64,000 bases of DNA from Pseudolysinimonas yzui (GTDB lineage: Bacteria; Actinomycetota; Actinomycetes; Actinomycetales; Microbacteriaceae). Below are positions 7,065 to 17,002 of this stretch, in pieces. The stretch covers positions 248,001-312,000 of the forward strand of contig NZ_BNAI01000001.1 in assembly GCF_014653215.1 (NCBI RefSeq). The letters run 5' to 3'. The position numbers and the translations under genes are program-made. The notes beneath the pieces are model-generated. The model made no database searches. It was not told the origin of the DNA and worked only from the letters and a program-made list of their open reading frames with translations. Each line of letters opens with the position of its first letter. The first letter of the stretch is position 1.

Positions 7065-8516
7065 ATGAGCACTCCGAAGACTCTGGCCGAGAAGGTCTGG
7101 GCGAAGCATCTCGTCGCAAAAGGCGAGAACGGCGAACCCGATCTGATCTACATCGACCTGCACCTCGTCCACGAGGTCACGAGCCCGCAGGCGTTCGACG
7201 GTCTCCGCCTGGCCGGGCGTCCCGTGCGCCGTCCCGATCTGACGATCGCGACGGAAGACCACAACACCCCGACGCTCGAGATCGACAAGCCGATCGCCGA
7301 CCTGACGAGCCGCACGCAGATCGAGGCGCTGCGCGCGAACTGCGCCGAGTTCGGCATCCGCCTGCACCCGCTGGGTGACATCGAGCAGGGCATCGTGCAC
7401 GTCGTCGGACCCCAGTTGGGCCTCACCCAGCCGGGCATCACGGTCGTCTGCGGCGACAGCCACACCAGCACCCACGGCGCGTTCGGCGCGATGGCGTTCG
7501 GCATCGGCACGAGCGAGGTCGAGCACGTGCTCGCCACGCAGACGCTGCCGCTCAAGCCCTTCAAGACGATGGCGATCACCGTCGAGGGCACGCTGCGTCC
7601 GGGGGTGACGGCGAAGGACATCATCCTGGCGGTGATCGCGAAGATCGGCACCAACGGCGGGCAGGGCTACGTGCTCGAATACCGCGGGTCGGCGATCCGC
7701 GCGCTGGGGATGGATGGCCGCATGACCATCTGCAACATGTCGATCGAGGCGGGTGCGCGAGCCGGGATGATCGCGCCCGATCAGACGACCTACGACTATC
7801 TGAAGGGTCGCCCGCACGCGCCGCAGGGTGCCGACTGGGATGCCGCGGTCGCCTACTGGGAGACGCTCGCGACCGACGACGACGCGGTGTTCGACGCGGA
7901 GGTGTTCCTCGACGCGAACGAACTGGAACCGTTCGTCACCTGGGGCACCAACCCGGGCCAGGGCGTCTCGCTCAACGAGAGCGTGCCCGACCCGAAGACG
8001 ATGGTCGACCCGAACGAGCGAGCCGCCGCCGAGCGGGCGCTGGAGTACATGGCGCTCGAAGCCGGCACTCCGATGAAAGACATCAAGGTCGACGCCGTGT
8101 TCATGGGCTCGTGCACCAACTCCCGGCTGGATGATCTGCGCACGTTCGCCTCCATCATCAAGGGCAAGAAGAAGGCCGACCACGTGCGGGTCATGGTCGT
8201 TCCCGGCTCGGCGCGGGTGCGACTCGAGGCCGAAGCCGAAGGCATCGACAAGATCGTCGAGGACTTCGGCGGCGAGTGGCGGTTCGCCGGCTGCTCGATG
8301 TGCCTCGGCATGAACCCCGACCAGCTGGCTCCCGGGGAACGCTGCGCGTCGACATCCAATCGCAACTTCGAAGGCCGCCAGGGCAAGGGCGGACGCACCC
8401 ACCTGGTCTCGCCCGTCGTCGCCGCCGCGACCGCGATCCGCGGCACGCTGTCGAGCCCGGCCGACCTGAACGTCGAGGGCGCTGCTTCTCGCCGCTCCGA
8501 AGGAGCGCGAGCGTAA
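7065..8516 (+). CDS. leuC: 3-isopropylmalate dehydratase large subunit
   Basis: This 483-residue aconitase-family subunit isomerises 2-isopropylmalate to 3-isopropylmalate in leucine synthesis, together with LeuD. The three [4Fe-4S] ligands are visible: C350 in MGSCTNSR, and C410 and C413 in [22 protein letters not shown] is also present. Length is normal. It has a leucine leader and attenuator upstream, and its TAA overlaps the ATG of leuD. Confidence 0.98.
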   Translation: MSTPKTLAEKVWAKHLVAKGENGEPDLIYIDLHLVHEVTSPQAFDGLRLAGRPVRRPDLTIATEDHNTPTLEIDKPIADLTSRTQIEALRANCAEFGIRLHPLGDIEQGIVHVVGPQLGLTQPGITVVCGDSHTSTHGAFGAMAFGIGTSEVEHVLATQTLPLKPFKTMAITVEGTLRPGVTAKDIILAVIAKIGTNGGQGYVLEYRGSAIRALGMDGRMTICNMSIEAGARAGMIAPDQTTYDYLKGRPHAPQGADWDAAVAYWETLATDDDAVFDAEVFLDANELEPFVTWGTNPGQGVSLNESVPDPKTMVDPNERAAAERALEYMALEAGTPMKDIKVDAVFMGSCTNSRLDDLRTFASIIKGKKKADHVRVMVVPGSARVRLEAEAEGIDKIVEDFGGEWRFAGCSMCLGMNPDQLAPGERCASTSNRNFEGRQGKGGRTHLVSPVVAAATAIRGTLSSPADLNVEGAASRRSEGARA

Positions 8517-9112
8517 TGGACAAGTTCGAGACCGTCACCGGCACCGCCGTGCCGCTGCCGCGCAGCGCCGTCGACACCGACCAGATCATCCCGGCGGTGT
8601 TCCTCAAGCGCATCGTGAAGACCGGCTACGACGACGCGCTGTTCCACGAATGGCGCAAAGACCCCGAATTCGTGCTCAACCAGCCGTGGACGCAAGGCGC
8701 CACCGTGCTGTTCGCGGGATCCGACTTCGGCACCGGCTCGAGCCGCGAACACGCGGTCTGGGCGCTGCGCGACTACGGTTTCAAGGCCGTCATCGCGCCG
8801 CGGTTCGGCGACATCTTCCGCGGCAACTCGGGCAAGCAGGGCCTGCTCACCGGCACCGTCTCGGAAGCCGACATCGAGAGGTTCTGGGCAGCCATCGAGG
8901 CGCAGCCCGGGGTCGCCGCGACGGTCGATCTCGTAGCACGAACGGTGACGGTTGGCGAGGTCCAGGCGGCTTTCGAGATCGATGATTACACTCGCTGGAG
9001 GTTGTTGGAGGGGCTCGATGACATCGGGCTCACGCTGCGCGACGAAGCGCGGATCACCGAGTTCGAGGCCTCCCGCGAGAGCTGGCGGCCGACGACTCTT
9101 CCCGTTCGGTAG
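8516..9112 (+). CDS. leuD: 3-isopropylmalate dehydratase small subunit
   Basis: This 198-residue swivelling-domain partner of LeuC carries the family signatures [14 protein letters not shown] near the N-terminus and [17 protein letters not shown] around residues 70-86. The ATG shares its first base with the leuC TAA (TAATG), so the two are translationally coupled, and AAGGAGCG lies just upstream. It is followed after 37 bases by murA on the same strand, probably as part of one transcript. Confidence 0.98.
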   Translation: MDKFETVTGTAVPLPRSAVDTDQIIPAVFLKRIVKTGYDDALFHEWRKDPEFVLNQPWTQGATVLFAGSDFGTGSSREHAVWALRDYGFKAVIAPRFGDIFRGNSGKQGLLTGTVSEADIERFWAAIEAQPGVAATVDLVARTVTVGEVQAAFEIDDYTRWRLLEGLDDIGLTLRDEARITEFEASRESWRPTTLPVR

Positions 9113-9149
9113 GCCGGTTCGCCCGGTTGGTTAGGCAGCAGGTGTCACA

Positions 9150-10559
9150 GTGGCAGAGACTCTCGTGGTGGACGACGGCGTGAACGACCGCGCCGAGGCC
9201 GGCCTCGCGAAGGATGCCGCCAAGGCGGCGGAACGCGTGGGCCTGAAGGCCGACAGCATCGTCATCCGGGGCGGCAAGCCGCTCGTCGGCCGCGTCGACG
9301 TGCGCGGGGCGAAGAACCTCGCGACGAAGGCGATGGTCGCCGCCCTGCTCGGCAAGACCCCCAGCATCCTTCAGGATGTTCCGCAGATCTCCGAGATCTC
9401 GATCGTCACCAAGATGCTCGAGGCCTACGGCGTCGCCGTGACGAGCCCCGAAGACGGCGTGCTCGTGCTCGACCCGAAGAACGTCGAGCGCGCCCACTTC
9501 GCGCAGATCGACGCCCTCGCCGGGTCCAGCCGCATCCCGATCCTGTTCTGCGGGCCGTTGCTGCATGCCCTCGGTGAGGCGCTCATCCCCGACCTCGGCG
9601 GCTGCCGCATCGGCGACCGGCCGATCGACTTCCACCTCGACGCCCTGCGCGCCTTCGGGGCGATCGTCGACAAGTCGTACGAGGGCATCCGCATCACCGC
9701 CCCCAATGGCCTCACCGGCGCCAACATCGAACTGCCCTACCCGAGCGTCGGCGCAACCGAGCAGGTGCTGCTCGCCGCCGTGCGCGCCAAGGGCGTCACC
9801 GAGCTCAAGAACGCCGCGATCGAGCCCGAGATCATGGACCTCATCGCGATCCTGCAGAAGATGGGCGCCATCATCTGGATGGAGCCGAACCGCACGATCT
9901 TCATCGAAGGCGTCGAGACCCTGCACGGCTACAGCCACCGGGCGATCTTCGACCGCAACGAGGCCGCATCCTGGGCGTCGGCGGCGCTCGCGACCCACGG
10001 CGACATCTTCGTCGCCGGGGCGAAGCAGCAGGAGCTGATGACCTTCCTCAACGTCTTCCGCAAGGTCGGCGGCGCGTTCGACGTGCGGGAAGACGGCATC
10101 CGGTTCTGGCATCCGGGTGGCCCGCTCAAGCCCGTGCAGGTCGAGACCGACGTGCATCCCGGGTTCATGACCGACTGGCAGCAGCCGCTCATCGTCGCCC
10201 TCACCCAGGCCGAAGGCATCTCGGTCGTGCACGAGACGGTGTACGAGAACCGCCTGGGCTTCACCGAAGCGCTCGTCGAGATGGGTGCCGACATCGTCGT
10301 GCACACCGACGGCCTTGAGTCGGTCACCCGGCGCGTGCCCCGCCGCAAGCTCGAGCAGGCCGCCGTCATCACCGGTCCGACGAAACTGCATGCGGCGGAT
10401 GTTCGCGTGCCCGACCTGCGCGGCGGGTTCAGCTACCTCATCGCGGCGCTCGCGGCGGAAGGCACCTCGACGGTGTCGAACCTCGGCCTGATCAGCCGCG
10501 GCTACGAGCACTTCGTCGACAAGCTCACCGCCCTCGGCGCCGACTTCGACCTGGTCTAG
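9150..10559 (+). CDS. murA: UDP-N-acetylglucosamine 1-carboxyvinyltransferase
   Basis: This enzyme transfers the enolpyruvyl group of PEP to UDP-GlcNAc, the first committed step of peptidoglycan synthesis in the cytosol. It has 469 residues with a roughly 35-residue N-terminal extension before SIVIRGGKPLVGRV. The substrate Lys-Asn pair is visible in VRGAKNLATKA. The PEP-binding Cys lies in LGGCRIGDRPIDFH at C152, so the enzyme should be fosfomycin-sensitive in principle. The GTG at 9150 is the start. It sits between leuD and an acyltransferase with gaps of 37 and 10 bases. Confidence 0.96.
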   Translation: MAETLVVDDGVNDRAEAGLAKDAAKAAERVGLKADSIVIRGGKPLVGRVDVRGAKNLATKAMVAALLGKTPSILQDVPQISEISIVTKMLEAYGVAVTSPEDGVLVLDPKNVERAHFAQIDALAGSSRIPILFCGPLLHALGEALIPDLGGCRIGDRPIDFHLDALRAFGAIVDKSYEGIRITAPNGLTGANIELPYPSVGATEQVLLAAVRAKGVTELKNAAIEPEIMDLIAILQKMGAIIWMEPNRTIFIEGVETLHGYSHRAIFDRNEAASWASAALATHGDIFVAGAKQQELMTFLNVFRKVGGAFDVREDGIRFWHPGGPLKPVQVETDVHPGFMTDWQQPLIVALTQAEGISVVHETVYENRLGFTEALVEMGADIVVHTDGLESVTRRVPRRKLEQAAVITGPTKLHAADVRVPDLRGGFSYLIAALAAEGTSTVSNLGLISRGYEHFVDKLTALGADFDLV

Positions 10560-10569
10560 TCTGTCGGGC

Positions 10570-11313
10570 GTGCCGCGTCGCAAGCCCGAGAAGCTGATCC
10601 GTTGGCGGATCGTCGCGGGTATCGCCATCCCGATCTTCGAGTTCTTCGGTCGCTACCGGATGCGCGGGCTCGACAACATCCCGAAGCGCGGCGCGTTCGT
10701 GATCTCGCCGAACCACATCACCAACTTCGACCCGCTCACCACCGCCTACCTGGTGTGGCGCGGCGGGCGGGTGCCGCGGTTCCTGGCGAAGGCGAGCCTG
10801 TTCAAAGTGCCCGCGCTCGGCTGGCTGCTGCGGTTCACCGGGCAGATCCCGGTCGTACGGGGTGGCGGGGGGCCCGACCCGCTCGCCGCCGCCACTCGGC
10901 TCATCGCCGAGGAACTGGCGGTGATCGTCTACCCGGAGGGCACGCTCACCCGTGACCCCGACGAGTGGCCGATGCGCGGCAAGACCGGCGCGGTGCGGCT
11001 CGCGCTCGAGCACGGCATCCCCCTCATCCCAATGGCGCACTGGGGGGTGCAGCGGATTCTGCCGCGCTACGGCGGGCGGCTGCGGTTCTTCCCCCGCTCA
11101 GACGTCGAGATGCTCGTCGGCCCGCCGCTCGACCTCTCGCCGTGGGCCGGCCGGTCGGATGCCAAGGCGCTGAGCGAGGCGACGACGGCCCTGATGAACG
11201 AGATCGCACGACTGGTGGGCGAACTGCGCGGCGAGACCCCGCCGGCCGAGCGCTGGGATCCGCTCGCCCACGGTCAGACCGAGTACGGCAAGGTCACCCC
11301 GCCGACCCGTTGA
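10570..11313 (+). CDS. 1-acyl-sn-glycerol-3-phosphate acyltransferase (PlsC family)
   Basis: This 247-residue acyltransferase has the HX4D catalytic motif at H49-D54 (NHITNFD) and the glycerophosphate-binding EGT at 123-125 (YPEGTLTRD). It should acylate lysophosphatidic acid at the inner membrane face to make phosphatidic acid. The start is a GTG 10 bases after murA, so it is probably in the same operon. The C-terminal tail after about residue 215 is not part of the core fold. Confidence 0.9.
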   Translation: MPRRKPEKLIRWRIVAGIAIPIFEFFGRYRMRGLDNIPKRGAFVISPNHITNFDPLTTAYLVWRGGRVPRFLAKASLFKVPALGWLLRFTGQIPVVRGGGGPDPLAAATRLIAEELAVIVYPEGTLTRDPDEWPMRGKTGAVRLALEHGIPLIPMAHWGVQRILPRYGGRLRFFPRSDVEMLVGPPLDLSPWAGRSDAKALSEATTALMNEIARLVGELRGETPPAERWDPLAHGQTEYGKVTPPTR

Positions 11314-11325
11314 CCCCGCGGGATT

Positions 11326-11637
11326 TCAGCCGGCGAACGGCAGGAACGTCGGCAGCGTGACGGTCGTGCCCGTGAAGACAGCCATCATCACGAGCGCGAC
11401 CACTGCGGCCGCGGTGGCGGCGAGTGAGCAGAAGGCGAGCAGCCCCCAGCCGGACAGCCGATGGATGCGCTGTGCCGCGCCGGTCTGTCGCGCCCCGTAG
11501 TAGACCCCCGGGCCGCCGGCGGCCAACGCGATCACGGCCGCCGGAATTCCGATGGCGAGGGCCGCGACGGCGCCGATGACGAGCCCCGCGGGCACGACGA
11601 GGTAGAGGATCACCGCCGCGACGAGGAAGAGGATCAC
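11326..11637 (-). CDS. Small three-TM membrane protein, unknown
   Basis: This 103-residue hydrophobic protein has about three membrane helices (4-22, 22-42 and 66-92) and a basic loop, GARQTGAAQRIHR. I do not recognise the family. Its start codon overlaps the stop of the EI24 gene by four bases (ATGA), so the two are translationally coupled and probably act in the same membrane process. It is convergent with the acyltransferase gene. Confidence 0.6.
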   Translation of the reverse strand: MILFLVAAVILYLVVPAGLVIGAVAALAIGIPAAVIALAAGGPGVYYGARQTGAAQRIHRLSGWGLLAFCSLAATAAAVVALVMMAVFTGTTVTLPTFLPFAG

Positions 11638-12446
11638 GACTGACCCGCCGTGGCGGAAGCCGGGGCGGTCGGTTCGCCGAGCACGTGCTTGGCGAGCACC
11701 GTGGCGCCGGCGACGGCGGCGGGCATGACGATGATCGCGCCGCCGGGGATGAGGAAGCTCAGGTGCACGGCGACGCCGAAGCCCAGGACCCGCGCTCGGT
11801 GGGGTCGCAGCGCGGCGCGGCGGTGCTGGCGGGTCATGCCCCGCGCTTCGAGCGGACGCGTGGTGAGTTCCAGGGCGACGAGCCGACCGGAGAGCAACGT
11901 GCCGACGACGACCGCCAGCACCGTGCCGATGAGCGGCACGAGTCCGAGCAGCACGATGAGCAGGCCGGTGAGGATCGCCCGCACGACGAGTCGCGCCCCA
12001 TCCGCGGCGGAGCGCCAGAAACCCGGCTCCGGACCCGGGGTGAACTCGCCGAGGTCGGTCTCGACGGCTTTCCAGATGCGCTCGTAGAACCAGTCGCCGA
12101 TGAGCAGGGTGAGCGCGGTGAACGAGAACGCGTAGAGCACGATGAGCCCCACGATGAGCGCGAGCCCGAACCCGATGCGCAGCAGGTTGCGCCAGCCCTC
12201 GTCCCAGGTGTCGGCGAAGCCGGTGAGGAAGATCGTCACCGGGTCGAGGTTCACCACCAGCAGCACGATGAGAACGACGAGGATCCCGAACACGATCGCC
12301 GCGGGGATGAGGCCGAGAGCCATCGCACCCGGCTTACGCCGCCAGTACCCGAAACCGCGCAGCAGCGTCGAGACGCCGATGAAGAACTCGGTGATCGGAT
12401 TCGGCCCGCGGCGCCGATGCGGCGGGGCGGGCGGGGTCGCGGTCAT
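11634..12446 (-). CDS. EI24 domain-containing (CysZ-like) membrane protein
   Basis: This 270-residue protein has about four to five membrane segments and the sequence features of the EI24/CysZ family: FFIGVSTLLRGFGYWRRKPGAMALGLIPAAI near the N-terminus, and long hydrophobic hairpins. CysZ transports sulfate in enterics, but the actinobacterial members are uncharacterised, so the substrate is unknown. It is divergent from gpsA with 44 bases between starts, and coupled to the small membrane protein downstream. Confidence 0.8.
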   Translation of the reverse strand: MTATPPAPPHRRRGPNPITEFFIGVSTLLRGFGYWRRKPGAMALGLIPAAIVFGILVVLIVLLVVNLDPVTIFLTGFADTWDEGWRNLLRIGFGLALIVGLIVLYAFSFTALTLLIGDWFYERIWKAVETDLGEFTPGPEPGFWRSAADGARLVVRAILTGLLIVLLGLVPLIGTVLAVVVGTLLSGRLVALELTTRPLEARGMTRQHRRAALRPHRARVLGFGVAVHLSFLIPGGAIIVMPAAVAGATVLAKHVLGEPTAPASATAGQS

Positions 12447-12490
12447 GCGCCCAGGTTAGCTGTGGCGGCGTTAGCTGAAAGACTGAGGCC

Positions 12491-13528
12491 GTGACGATGA
12501 CCCAGCCTCTCGTGCTGCCCGACACCGGCCGGCGGGTCGCCGTTCTCGGCGCCGGGTCGTGGGGCACGACCTTCGCGAAGATCCTCGGGGATGCCGGCTG
12601 CAGTGTCGCCGTCTGGGCGCGTCGCCCGGAGCTGGCGCGCGAGATCAGCCAGTCGCGCCGCAACTCCGACTACCTGCCGGGCATCAACCTGCCGCGCAAC
12701 GTGGCGGCGAGTCCCCGGCTGCCCGAGGTGCTCGAGGGTGCCGAGCACGTCTACCTGTCGGTGCCGTCACAGTCGCTGCGCGAGAACCTGCGCATCGTGA
12801 AGGAGCTCATCCCCGAGACCGCGACGGTCGTGTCGCTCATGAAGGGCGTCGAGCGCGGCACGCTGGCCCGCATGAGCGAGGTGATCCTCGCCGAGCTGGG
12901 CATCGACTCCGATCGCATCGCCGTCGTCTCGGGGCCGAACCTGGCGCTCGAGATCGCGAAGGAGCAGCCCACCGCCGCCGTCGTGTCGTCGACCAGCCTG
13001 GCCACGGCATCCGATGTCGCGCTCGCGGCGAGCAACCGCTACTTCCGCTGCTTCGTCAACACGGATGTCGTCGGCACCGAGTTCGGCGGAGTGCTCAAGA
13101 ACCTCATCGCCGTCGCGATCGGCATCGTCGACGGCGTCGGCTACGGCGAGAACACGAAGGCGTCGATCATCACCCGCGGCCTGGTCGAGATGACCGACTT
13201 CGCCGTCGCCTACGGGGCGCTGCCCGAGACGATGTCGGGGCTCGCCGGGCTCGGCGACCTCATCGCGACGTGCGAGTCGCCGTTGTCGCGCAACAACACC
13301 GCGGGCCGCCTGCTCGGCCAGGGTTACGACTATCACGAGGTCGTCGCGCAGATGAACCAGACCGCGGAGGGGCTCGCCTCGGTCGCCCCGGTGCTCGAAC
13401 TCGCCGCCGCGAAAGGCGTCGAGATGCCGATCGTCATGCAGGTCGCCGAGGTGCTCGCCGGCACCCTCGCTCCCCGTGACCTCGCCCCGCACCTGACCAC
13501 CGACACGACTGAACCGCAGGGAGAGTAA
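12491..13528 (+). CDS. gpsA: NAD(P)-dependent glycerol-3-phosphate dehydrogenase
   Basis: This 345-residue cytosolic enzyme reduces dihydroxyacetone phosphate to sn-glycerol-3-phosphate, the backbone for phospholipids and a feed for the acyltransferase encoded upstream. The Rossmann motif GAGSWGTTFA is at about 20-29. The catalytic Lys region GVLKNLIAVAIGIVDG and the substrate-binding segment LIATCESPLSRN are present. The start is GTG (12491), with an ATG two codons later as an alternative. It ends two bases before ddl. Confidence 0.96.
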   Translation: MTMTQPLVLPDTGRRVAVLGAGSWGTTFAKILGDAGCSVAVWARRPELAREISQSRRNSDYLPGINLPRNVAASPRLPEVLEGAEHVYLSVPSQSLRENLRIVKELIPETATVVSLMKGVERGTLARMSEVILAELGIDSDRIAVVSGPNLALEIAKEQPTAAVVSSTSLATASDVALAASNRYFRCFVNTDVVGTEFGGVLKNLIAVAIGIVDGVGYGENTKASIITRGLVEMTDFAVAYGALPETMSGLAGLGDLIATCESPLSRNNTAGRLLGQGYDYHEVVAQMNQTAEGLASVAPVLELAAAKGVEMPIVMQVAEVLAGTLAPRDLAPHLTTDTTEPQGE

Positions 13529-13530
13529 GC

Positions 13531-14622
13531 GTGGCCGAGAAGATCCGTGTCGCCCTGTTCTTCGGCGGCCGTTCGAGTGAGCACGGCATTTCGTGCGCGA
13601 CGGCGGGCGGGGTGCTCGGCGCGATCGACCGCAGCCGCTACGAGGTCATCCCGGTCGGGATCACGCCGGACGGCATCCTCACCCTCCAGCCCGACGACGC
13701 GACCGGCCTCACCCTCGCCGACGAGCTGCCCGTCGTGCGCGAGAACGGCACCCGAGTGTTCCTGCCCGAGTCGGCGGCGACCCGCGAATTCACGGTTCGG
13801 GATGCCGACGGCACGACGCGCTCGCTGGGCGAGGTGGATGTCGCGTTCCCGATCCTGCACGGACCGTTCGGCGAAGACGGCACCATCCAGGGCATGTTCG
13901 AGCTGGTCGGGCTGCCCTACGTCGGCAACGGCGTGCTCGCCTCGGCGCTCGGCATGGACAAGCACTTCACCAAGACCGTGCTCGCCGGCGCGGGCATCGA
14001 GGTCGCCCCGTGGGTGACCGTGACGCGGGCCCGCCTCGCACAGGATGACGACCTCTGGCGCCGCCGCATCACCGGCCTCGGGTTGCCGGTGTTCGTGAAA
14101 CCGGCACGGGCCGGCTCGAGCGTCGGCGTCACCAAGGTGAAGAACTGGGACGACCTGGATGCCGCCCTCGACACCGCCTTCGCCGAAGACCACACGGTGC
14201 TCATCGAGCAGGCGATCGTCGGCCGTGAGGTCGAATGCGCCGTGTTGCAGGGCCGCGACAACGCGCCACCCCGGGTGAGCGTCGCCGGCGAGATCGTGCT
14301 GACGACCCGCGAGTTCTACGACTTCGACGCCAAGTACCACGACGCACCGGGAGTGGAACTGGTGTGCCCGGCCGACATCGGCGACGCGGCGCTCGCCGAG
14401 ATGCAGCGCATCGCCGCGCGGGCGTTCGACGCGATCGGCGGCGCCGGGCTCGCCCGGGTCGACTTCTTCTTCACCGGCGACACGTTCGTGCTCAACGAGA
14501 TCAACACGATGCCCGGTTTCACGCCGATCTCGATGTTCCCGGCCTGCTGGCTCGCCTCCGGCGTCACCTACCCGGAGCTGATCGACGAACTCATCACCTT
14601 AGGGCTGCAGACCGCGAGGTGA
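13531..14622 (+). CDS. ddl: D-alanine--D-alanine ligase
   Basis: This 363-residue ATP-grasp enzyme makes the D-Ala-D-Ala dipeptide for peptidoglycan in the cytosol. The N-terminal FFGGRSSEHGIS, the central VGNGVLASALGMDKHFTK and the C-terminal metal site (RVDFFFTGDTFVLNEINTMPGFT) are all family signatures. The GTG start lies two bases after the gpsA stop, indicating co-transcription and coupling of lipid and wall precursor genes. Confidence 0.97.
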   Translation: MAEKIRVALFFGGRSSEHGISCATAGGVLGAIDRSRYEVIPVGITPDGILTLQPDDATGLTLADELPVVRENGTRVFLPESAATREFTVRDADGTTRSLGEVDVAFPILHGPFGEDGTIQGMFELVGLPYVGNGVLASALGMDKHFTKTVLAGAGIEVAPWVTVTRARLAQDDDLWRRRITGLGLPVFVKPARAGSSVGVTKVKNWDDLDAALDTAFAEDHTVLIEQAIVGREVECAVLQGRDNAPPRVSVAGEIVLTTREFYDFDAKYHDAPGVELVCPADIGDAALAEMQRIAARAFDAIGGAGLARVDFFFTGDTFVLNEINTMPGFTPISMFPACWLASGVTYPELIDELITLGLQTAR

Positions 14623-14632
14623 CCGCCCGGGG

Positions 14633-15127
14633 TCAGCGACCCGTGACCGTGTCTTCGAGATCGACGCACTCGCGGCCGTTCTCGGAGGTGTACGAGACGG
14701 GGGTCGCGAGGTCATCCAGCACCACGCCGGGGCCGACGGCGTCGGGGTCGACGACGACGCGCACCGCGGGGTCGCGCCCGTAGGTCGTGAACGCGTAGCC
14801 GGCGTCGACCTCTTCGCGCAGCCAGAAGACGCCACTACCGGCGGGCACCTCGACGCACGGCAGCTCCGACACCTCGGGAACCGGCACGCCGCAGTACAGC
14901 AGCACCACGGTCGGGTCGCCCCACGCGGCGGTGCCCTGGGCGTCGGTCTGCCGCAGCGCGTAGCTGCTGATCGCGTCCGGCATCCGCACGATCGCGTCGG
15001 CGCACTCCGGGTCGTTCGAGAACTCCGCCGCCGGGCTCATCGACACGACCGGGGAGCAGCCGGTCAGAACGGCGGCAAGGGCGACGGATGCCGCGGCCGG
15101 CGCGAGCAGGAAGCGGCGGGGTCTCAT
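14633..15127 (-). CDS. DUF3515 family lipoprotein
   Basis: This 164-residue protein has a lipoprotein signal peptide ending in the lipobox LTGC (Cys at about position 22). The mature domain shows the DUF3515 pattern: CADAIVRMPD, AWGDPTVVLLYCGVP, then an acidic beta-rich C-terminus. Function is unknown; it should be anchored on the outer membrane face. The ATG at 15127 was chosen because it starts the signal peptide, rather than an upstream frame start. It is divergent from thiL by 23 bases. Confidence 0.8.
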   Translation of the reverse strand: MRPRRFLLAPAAASVALAAVLTGCSPVVSMSPAAEFSNDPECADAIVRMPDAISSYALRQTDAQGTAAWGDPTVVLLYCGVPVPEVSELPCVEVPAGSGVFWLREEVDAGYAFTTYGRDPAVRVVVDPDAVGPGVVLDDLATPVSYTSENGRECVDLEDTVTGR

Positions 15128-15150
15128 CGGTTCCAGGCTAGCCTGGCGGG

Positions 15151-16125
15151 ATGTCGACGCTGGGCCCACAGACGCTGGGCGAGCTCGGAGAAGCCGCGGT
15201 GCTCGCCCGCATCTTCCCGCGGCTGCCCGAGTCGGGGGCGACGATCCTCGGCCCGGGCGACGACGCCGCCGTGCTGCGTGCCCCCGACGGGCGCTTCGTG
15301 GTGACGACCGACACGATGATCCACGGGCCCGACTTCCGGCTCGCCTGGTCGACCCCGCACGACCTCGGCTGGAAGGCCGCCGCGACGAACCTCGCCGACA
15401 TCGCCGCGATGGGGGCGCAGCCGACGGCCCTCGTCGTCGCGCTCGCCGCCCCCGCCGACACCGACATCGCCGTGCTCGAGGGCATCGCCGACGGGCTGCG
15501 CGACGCGTGCGAGGCGCTGGCTCCCGGCTGCGGGGTGGTGGGCGGCGACCTGTCGTCGTCGGCGACGTTCACGATCGCGGTGACCGCGTTCGGCGACCTG
15601 GAGGGCCGGGATGCCGTGCTGCGTTCCGGCGCCCGGCCCGGTGACGTGCTGGCGGTCTCCGGTGCCCTCGACCTCGCCGCCCGCGGACTCGAGCTGCTGT
15701 TCGAGCGCGCCGTCGACGACAGCGGGGCCGCGGATGCCGCCCGCGCGATCGCGCTGCGGGCCGAGTTCGCCGCCGAGCTCGACGCGCAACTCGCGCCGCG
15801 CCCGCCGCTGCTCGACGGTCCCGCGGCGGCGCGCGGCGGGGCGACGGCGATGCTCGACGTGAGCGACGGTCTCGCCATCGACGCCCGGCGCATCGCGACC
15901 GCGTCGGGAGTGCGGCTCGATATCGATTCGACGGCGCTGGAATCGCCGACATCCCTCACCGGCGGCGAGGCGCACGCGCTGCTCGCGACGTTCCCGCCCG
16001 AGGTGCCGCTGCCCGGAGGGTTCCGGGTCATCGGGCACGTGCGCGAGGGGGAGGGGCTGTCGGTCGACGGCATCCCGTATGACGCGCGCGGCGGCTGGGA
16101 CCCCTACGTCGACGGCGTGCGGTAG
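15151..16125 (+). CDS. thiL: Thiamine-phosphate kinase
   Basis: This 324-residue enzyme phosphorylates thiamine monophosphate to thiamine diphosphate, the last step of cofactor synthesis. ThiL/PurM-fold signatures are present: ILGPGDDAAVL near residue 31, VVTTDTMIHGPDFRL, and DLGWKAAATNLADIAAMGA. The second half holds MLDVSDGLAIDARRIA. Length is normal. It stops two bases before the convergent dioxygenase gene ends. Confidence 0.95.
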   Translation: MSTLGPQTLGELGEAAVLARIFPRLPESGATILGPGDDAAVLRAPDGRFVVTTDTMIHGPDFRLAWSTPHDLGWKAAATNLADIAAMGAQPTALVVALAAPADTDIAVLEGIADGLRDACEALAPGCGVVGGDLSSSATFTIAVTAFGDLEGRDAVLRSGARPGDVLAVSGALDLAARGLELLFERAVDDSGAADAARAIALRAEFAAELDAQLAPRPPLLDGPAAARGGATAMLDVSDGLAIDARRIATASGVRLDIDSTALESPTSLTGGEAHALLATFPPEVPLPGGFRVIGHVREGEGLSVDGIPYDARGGWDPYVDGVR

Positions 16126-16126
16126 C

Positions 16127-16969
16127 TCAGACGCCGATGGTGAGCGCCGCCGTGTAGCCGGCGGACGCCGAGCCGGTCATCGTCGCGATCTGGTGGATGC
16201 CCCCGTCGTCGCCGAAGACGTTGTCGCTCGCGAGGGAGATCTGGGCGAGGTTGCGCACGCTGGAGTCGTATCCGGTGGTCGCGTAGACGGCTTCGCTGGC
16301 CTCCTTCGGCAGGGCGATCTGCGATGTCTTGACGATCGGGCCCGACGCGACTGCGGTCTCGACGTCGGAGTAGACCTCGAAGTGGATGTGCGGCCACCGG
16401 CCCGAATAGCAGCCCGGGAAGATCGACGTGAACGTCACCGACCCGTCGGCCCCGATCTGCTGCACCCCGCGGAGGTAGTTCACGTCTTCCAGCCCGTCGC
16501 TGTACAGCGAGTAGGCGCCGTCGCGGTCGCAGTGCCACAGGTAGACGGCACCGCCGCTCAGGGCGTCGCCGGTCGCCGCATCCCGCACGGTCAGCACGAT
16601 CGTGAGCGGCACGCCGGCGGCGGTGACCGTCGACGCCCCGAACGATGAGCGGATGTCGCTGCGCACGATGCCGGAATCGTCGAGCACATTGATGCCGTTC
16701 GACCCGTCGCCGGGGTAGGGGCCGCCGGTCTCGTCGGGCACCTCGGTGAGGGCGCTGTCGCCGGTGCCGGCATCCGTACTGGTCTCGGTGGTGGGGCTCG
16801 TCGTGGTGGTGCTGGGTGCCGCGCCGCAGGCGGCGAGCGGCGTGAGCACCGATACCCCGCCGAACAGGCCGAGCGCGGCCCTCCGGTTGACGAGGGTCGT
16901 CATGTCATAGACGAGACCCCGATCCTCTTCGTCGATCTCGTTTCCTTGGGCATCGGTCCAGCGCGTCAT
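16127..16969 (-). CDS. Exported intradiol dioxygenase-like lipoprotein
   Basis: This 280-residue protein has the core of protocatechuate/catechol intradiol dioxygenases: the four Fe(III) ligands are matched by Y153 (DGAYS), Y188, H194 and H196 (PGCYSGRWPHIHFEVY). Unlike classical cytosolic enzymes it has an N-terminal twin Arg (R29-R30), a hydrophobic stretch and a lipobox-like PLAAC (C48), followed by a Ser/Thr-rich linker (50-72). It is therefore predicted to be exported by Tat and lipid-anchored. No other aromatic degradation genes are nearby. The substrate is unknown; secreted members of this group are poorly characterised. Confidence 0.85.
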   Translation of the reverse strand: MTRWTDAQGNEIDEEDRGLVYDMTTLVNRRAALGLFGGVSVLTPLAACGAAPSTTTTSPTTETSTDAGTGDSALTEVPDETGGPYPGDGSNGINVLDDSGIVRSDIRSSFGASTVTAAGVPLTIVLTVRDAATGDALSGGAVYLWHCDRDGAYSLYSDGLEDVNYLRGVQQIGADGSVTFTSIFPGCYSGRWPHIHFEVYSDVETAVASGPIVKTSQIALPKEASEAVYATTGYDSSVRNLAQISLASDNVFGDDGGIHQIATMTGSASAGYTAALTIGV

Positions 16970-17002
16970 GGGCTCATGCCAGCAAGGATTCCTGTGCCTC
17001 GG

